Assembly (NCBI GenBank): GCA_963744275.1
Contig: CAVUSX010000021.1
Coordinates: 821,333-885,332, forward strand
DNA length: 64,000 nucleotides
Reading direction: 5' to 3'
Source of the DNA: VAZQ01 sp963744275
GTDB taxonomy: Bacteria; Pseudomonadota; Alphaproteobacteria; Rhizobiales; Xanthobacteraceae
This document shows, one piece after another, positions 59,479 through 64,000 of the stretch. The notes below the pieces were generated by a model. It worked only from the letters and a program-made list of their open reading frames with translations, was not told the DNA's origin and did no database searches. The translations under genes and the position numbers were made by a program. Numbering within the stretch: the first letter of the stretch is position 1; each line of letters opens with the position of its first letter.

Positions 59479-61880
59479 ATGAAACCAGCTGGATGGCTTA
59501 TCGGCATTTCTTGTGCCGTCGGTATCGTTTCGGCCAACTCCAAGGCCTTCGCCCAAGCCGCGAACCAGGTCGCGCAGCATCCCGAATCGCAGTGGTCCAC
59601 CATTCAGACCTACTGCTTCGGTTGCCACAACGAGTTCGTTAAGGCCGGCAACCTCTTCTTGAACCAGCTCAGCGCCGAGTCGGTACCCGAGCACCCCGAG
59701 ATCTTCGAGAAAGCGGTGCGCAAATTGCGCGGGCGCCAGATGCCGCCGCCCGGCGCGCCCCAGCCCTCGCAGAAGGAAGTCGACGCGCTGATCGGCTGGC
59801 TCGAGAGCACGCTCGACCAAAGCGGCAAGGCGCACCTTGCGGGCCACGTTCCGGTCGAGCGCTTGAACCGTACCGAATATGCCAATGCCGTGCAGGATCT
59901 TCTGGCTGTGGAGATCGATCCCACGCAGTACCTGCCGGCCGATATCGCGGTCGAAGGCTTCAACAACATCGCTGCGGCATTGACCGTGTCACCCTCCTTC
60001 CTGGAGCAGTACGTCAATGCCGCGCGGGTCGTCGCGCACATGGCCGTCGGCAATCCGGTGCCAGAGGTCGTCAAAGCCTCTTTCCCTCCCCCCGCTATCG
60101 GCGACCAGGACGGCTATGTGGACGGCATGCCGCTCGGTACCCGGGGCGGCACGAGGTTCGAGTACACGTTCCCGGCGGACGGGGAGTACCGATTCACCAT
60201 CACCGACCTCGATTTCGGGCTCTACCCGCGCGGGTCCGAGAACGAGACAACCGTGGTCGGGCTGATCGATCGCAAGGAAGTCTTCCGGAAAAAGGTCGGC
60301 GGTGACGCGGATCGCGAGTTCGTGGATCGCGGCGGCGGCGCGCCGGCGGGAGCGAAGCTCATGGAGCGCTTCGCCAATATCCCCGTCCAGGTGACGGCCG
60401 GCGTGCACGAGGTCGTCGTGACGTTCATCGAGCGCTCCCGTGTGGCAACCGACGACCTGATTGCGGGCGGCAACCAGTATTCTGGGTTTCTTATCAAGGG
60501 GTATCTGCGTCTGCCGCGCCTGATGGGGTCCATACAGGTCGTGGGGCCGCAGGCGGCCACGAGCGCGACGCGCACACCCAGCCGGGAGAAGCTGTTCATC
60601 TGCAAGCCCGAAGCCCCCGAGCAGGAACGCGCCTGCGCCGAGCGCATCACGCGAGATCTCGCCGGGCGTGCCTTCCGCCGGCCCCTCACCAAGAAAGATA
60701 TCGACGGGTTGATGGCCTTCTACGATGCCGGCCATGCAGGATCCGGCGGATTCAACGCCGGGATCGAGCAGATGGTGACTGTGGTTCTGGCGAGCCCGGA
60801 TTTTCTCTATCGCGGAATCGCCGAGCCGCAGGGTCAGAAAGACACCAAATTCTATGCTCTGAGCGATCTGGAGCTGGCCTCGCGTCTGTCGTTCTTCTTG
60901 TGGAAGCGGGCCCCCGACGATGAACTGGTCAAGCTTGCGAACAAGGGCGAGCTGCGACGTCCCGGCGTGCTGGACGCCCAGGTGCGGCGCATGCTGGCCG
61001 CCCCGCAGGCCGAGAACCTGGTGACGGATTTCGCGCTCCGCTGGCTCGACCTCCAGGAGGTCAACAAATTCGAGTGGGATAAGCAAATCTTCCCCGAATT
61101 CAACGCCGAGCTGCGCCAGGATATGGCGACCGAAATCGACCTCTTCCTGCGCAGCATCCTTCTTGAAGACAAGGACGTCGAGCAGCTGCTGACGGCCGAC
61201 TATACCTTCCTCAATGAAAGGCTGGCGAAACACTACGGCATCACGACGGTGCACGGCGAGCAGTTCCGCCGCGTCCATCTCGAGGACGAGAATCGCTATG
61301 GCCTTCTCGGCAAGGGCGCCGTGCTGTTGCACACGTCCTATGGCAACAGAACCTCGATCGTGGTGCGCGGCGCCTGGGTTCTCGACAAGCTCCGCGGCAC
61401 GCCACCGGCGCCGCCGCCGCCGAATGTGGTGACGGATCTGAGCACGCCGCCGGGCCGCAGCCGAAGACCATGCGGGCGATGCTGGAGGTGCATCGCGCCA
61501 ATCCGACCTGCAACATGTGCCACGGCGTGATCGAGCCCCACGGAATGCCGCTGGAGCACTTCACCGTCACCGGGCAGTGGCGCGATGTCGATTGGCAGGC
61601 CGATGCGCCCATCGATTCGAAGGTGGCGATGCCGGACGGCACGGTCATCGACGGTCCGGCAGACCTGCGCCGCGTCCTGTTGAGCCGCCCCGGCCAGTTC
61701 GTCCAGGCGATGACAACGAAGCTCATGATGTACGCGCTCGGCCGGGAGGTCTCGCCTTATGACATGCCGCAGGTCCGGGCGATCGTGCGCGACGCGGCCA
61801 AGGACGATTACCGGTTCTCGTCGCTCGTGTTGGGGATTGTATCGAGTGATGCATTCCGCATGCAGGCACTGGAGGAGTGA
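59479..61880 (+). CDS. DUF1592-type secreted cytochrome-like protein (frameshifted)
   Basis: A large protein of about 800 residues with a signal peptide (MKPAGWLIGISCAVGIVSAN, then AFAQ). Near residue 50 is TYCFGCHNEFVKAG, a CxxCH haem-binding motif of planctomycete-type cytochrome domains. DUF1587 (PVERLNRTEYANAVQDLL), a DUF1595-like part (ITRDLAGRAFRRPLTKKDID) and DUF1592 (LASRLSFFLWKRAPDDELVK) follow. After a shift near 61460 come DUF1588 (NPTCNMCHGVIEPHGMPLEH, another CxxCH) and DUF1585 at the C-terminus (MTTKLMMYALGREVSPYDMP). The set is common in Planctomycetes and some soil Proteobacteria. It is coupled to the DUF1552 gene. Role unknown; the haems imply electron transfer. Confidence 0.87.
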
Positions 61881-61885
61881 AGGCC

Positions 61886-63236
61886 ATGATTCTCACCAGA
61901 AAGCATCTTTCTCGCAGGACCGTGCTCCAGGGCGCGGGCATCTCCGTCGGATTGCCGTTGCTCGATGCGATGATCCCGGCCGCCACCGCGCTCGCCAAGA
62001 CCGACGCCGCGCCGAAGCTGCGGGCGGGCTTCTTCTATATTCCCCACGGCGCGGTCATGTGGAACACCAAGCACGGGAAGGAGATGGATCACTGGACCCC
62101 GAGCGGTGCCGGCGCCGATTTCAAGCTCAGCCCAATTCTCGAGCCGCTCGAGAAGCACAAGCACGCCGTGACCTCGCTCTCCAATCTCGAGAACAAGGCC
62201 AGCGTCGCCTCCGTGCACAAATACAACCCGGCGACCTGGCTCAGCGGTATCAAGCCCGATCTCAAAGCGCCCGGTCCCAGCATGTCGCCGACGATCGACC
62301 AGATCATTGCCGGGCGCATCGGTCAGGAGACGGCGCTGCCGTCGATGGAGGTCCGCTCGGAGAGTGAAACCCAGGCGGTCGCGTGCGAGGCGGGATTCGG
62401 CTGCCTCTACAGCTCCACCTTGTCGTACCGGAATGCAAACTCGCCTTTGCCGATGGAGTCCAACCCGCGCAAGGTTTTCGCCCAGTTGTTCGGTGAAGGC
62501 GCCACGGCGGAAGAGCGCGTGGCCATCGTCAAGCAGAAACGCAGCATCCTCGATTTCATCACCGAGCGTACCCGGGCGCTGCAACAGGAGCTGGGTCCGA
62601 GCGATAAAGTGCTCCTCGACAACTACCTGGACACGGTGCGCGAGATCGAACGGCGCGTTCAGCTCGCGCAGAGCCGCGATCTCTCGGGCGTGAAGGCGCC
62701 CGAGATCCCTGTGGCCGAGCAGGATATCGCGATCGACAAGGAGGTGCGGTTGTTGTTCGATCTGGTCGCGATTGCGTATCAGGCCGATCTCACGCGCGTG
62801 GCCTCCTACATCATGATCGGCGAAGGCACGAACCGGACCTATAATCACATCGGCGTGCCGGACTCCTTCCATCCGCTGTCGCATCATGCCGATTATGTCG
62901 ATCGGCTCGAGAAGCTGGTCAAGATTCAGCGCTATCACGTGCAGCGGTTCTCGGAGTTCGTCGCGAAGCTCGCCGCCACGCCCGACGGCGAAGGCACGCT
63001 GCTTGGATAACTCCATGTTGCTCTACGGCTCCAACATGTCCAACAGCAACCTGCACAGCAATTATCCGTTGCCGACCATCCTGGTCGGCGGCGCCGCCGG
63101 CGCGCTCAAGGGGGGACGGCAGGTCGAGCTGCCCGAACACACGACGATTTCCAATCTGCACCTCACGCTGCTGAACAAGGCGGGTTTGGAGATGAAGAGC
63201 TTCGGGGACAGCACCGGCGTGCTCGCCGGTGTCTGA
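61886..63236 (+). CDS. Tat-exported DUF1552 protein (frameshifted)
   Basis: A protein of about 449 residues with a twin-arginine leader, MILTRKHLSRRTVLQGAGIS, followed by GLPLLDAM. DUF1552 blocks include GFFYIPHGAVMWNTKHGKEM, then SLSNLENKASVASVHKYNPA and DQIIAGRIGQETALPSMEVR. A shift near 63003 joins the C-terminus DNSMLLYGSNMSNSNLHSNY, with LPTILVGGAAGALKGGRQVE. DUF1552 genes nearly always follow DUF1592 genes, as here. The family resembles alkaline-phosphatase-like DUF1501 proteins. A GTG at 61877 is an alternative start that overlaps the upstream stop. Confidence 0.85.
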
Positions 63237-63279
63237 GCGCGTAAGGGAACCGGCCATCTGAGGGAAATGAAGCAGGGCA

Positions 63280-64000
63280 ATGAATCGCAGGGCAATAGTC
63301 AAAGGTGCGTTGGGGGCGCGGCGTGCTGGGTCTGACCCTGCCGCCCTTTGCGCGCTCCGCTTTCTCTCAGGAAAGCCCCGCCGTCGTTCCGGTGAGCGAT
63401 GGTTTCGTGATGCTCACCGGCGCCGGGGGTAATGTCCTGGTGCGGACGGCAAGCACCGGTCAGGTGCTGGTGGACAGCGGCGCTGCCGCGTCCACCGATG
63501 CGGTGCTTGCGCGCCTGCGCTCCCTGCCGGGCGGGGGCCGTGTCACGACGGTGTTCAACACGCACTGGCACCGGGAGCAGGTGGGCGGAAACCTCGCCTT
63601 CGGGCGGGCGGAGGCGACTATCGTCGCTCATGAAAAGACCCGGGCGCATCTGGCGACGGAGTATTACCTGCAGAACGAGGACCGGTACGAGAAGGCGCAG
63701 CCCGCCGAGGCGCGCCCCACCTTGACCTTCTTTACCGGCGACCAGACTCTCGCCGGCAACAAGCGGATCGCGTACGGCCACCTGCAACGAGGCCTACACC
63801 GACGGCGATATCTACGTATTCTTCCGCGACGCGAACGTGCTGGCCGCGGGCGATGCCATCTCGCCGGTGAAGGATCCCGTGCTCGACTGGTTTGGCGGCG
63901 GCTGGGTGGGCGGGCGCGCCGATGCGCAGGAAAAACTCCTGAAACTCGTCGATGCGAAGACGCGGATCGTGCCGAGCTACGGTCCGGCGGTGGGCCGCGC
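63280..64000 (+). CDS. Tat-exported metallo-beta-lactamase-fold protein (partial, frameshifted)
   Basis: The gene begins MNRRAIVKGALGA and, after a shift near 63327, continues LGLTLPPFARSAFSQES, a twin-arginine leader. The MBL fold has VSDGFVMLTGAGGNVLVRTA, VDSGAAASTDAVLARL and FNTHWHREQVGGNLAFGRAE. The usual HxHxDH is HWHREQ here. After a second shift near 63785 follow YTDGDIYVFFRDANVLAAGD and DWFGGGWVGGRADAQEKLLK. The altered zinc motif is known from Tat-exported relatives, by recall. The C-terminus lies beyond the window. It follows the DUF1552 gene by 43 bp and may belong to that operon. Confidence 0.78.

Overview
The window is GC-rich chromosomal DNA from an alphaproteobacterium, most likely Hyphomicrobiales near Bradyrhizobium or Xanthobacteraceae. 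The evidence is gene order: zapE-mdh-sucCD-sucA-sucB-lpd-xerC-priA; acnA-ccmABCDG-yciB-ftsY-mtaB-dapF with DUF1223 and DUF2794 next to acnA; and rplU-rpmA-GNAT. Further support comes from DUF2778 and DUF2794 proteins, a QRREFITLLGG Tat leader typical of rhizobia, and nested palindromic intergenic repeats of rhizobial type. The placement is by recall of synteny; no search was run. No rRNA, tRNA, CRISPR array, transposase or prophage was seen.

Layout. 1-8.6 kb: partial recQ (minus), a small HTH gene, then a six-gene hyfBCEFGI-like membrane complex whose large subunit has lost three of the four [NiFe] ligand cysteines, so it looks like an energy-converting hydrogenase-related (Ehr) complex. 8.6-16.4 kb: accessory genes, namely a palindromic repeat, a Tat-leader MmgE/PrpD protein, a membrane-anchored DUF2778 L,D-transpeptidase-like protein, two paralogous secreted proteins of unknown function, and a gluconate-dehydrogenase-type subunit 3 with a GMC oxidoreductase. 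16.5-19.9 kb: the most unusual island, two tandem small S74 (tail-fibre chaperone) domain proteins followed by a PqqD-like protein, an HPr-kinase-like protein and an NTP_transf_5 nucleotidyltransferase. 19.8-35 kb: housekeeping block on the minus strand (priA, the TCA genes, zapE, thpR) with xerC and a DUF4337 gene on plus. 35-41 kb: a GDSL esterase divergent from a YbbAP-type ABC pair, a Bax-inhibitor-1 protein and DUF2794. 41-54 kb: DUF1223, acnA, cytochrome c maturation, yciB, ftsY, an RluA-type synthase, a PPOX-fold protein, mtaB and dapF. 54-59 kb: a secreted GyrI-like protein, a TctC binding protein, rplU-rpmA, GNAT, HIT, a second copy of the palindromic repeat, and a VOC protein. 59-64 kb: a DUF1592-type cytochrome-like protein, a Tat-exported DUF1552 protein and a partial Tat-exported metallo-beta-lactamase-fold protein.

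Function. 2-oxoglutarate dehydrogenase, succinyl-CoA synthetase, malate dehydrogenase and aconitase form most of a TCA cycle. The ccm genes deliver haem for c-type cytochromes. The accessory blocks at 9-16 kb and 59-64 kb look like periplasmic oxidation of organic compounds.

Data quality. About 25 genes, many of them essential (priA, xerC, lpd, sucA, sucB, sucD, ftsY, dapF), are broken by roughly 40 single-base shifts, mostly in GC-rich runs. This looks like residual long-read indel error rather than gene decay. About 31.3-46.7 kb is free of such breaks. Coordinates of frameshifted genes span the whole apparent gene, and the text says where the frame changes.
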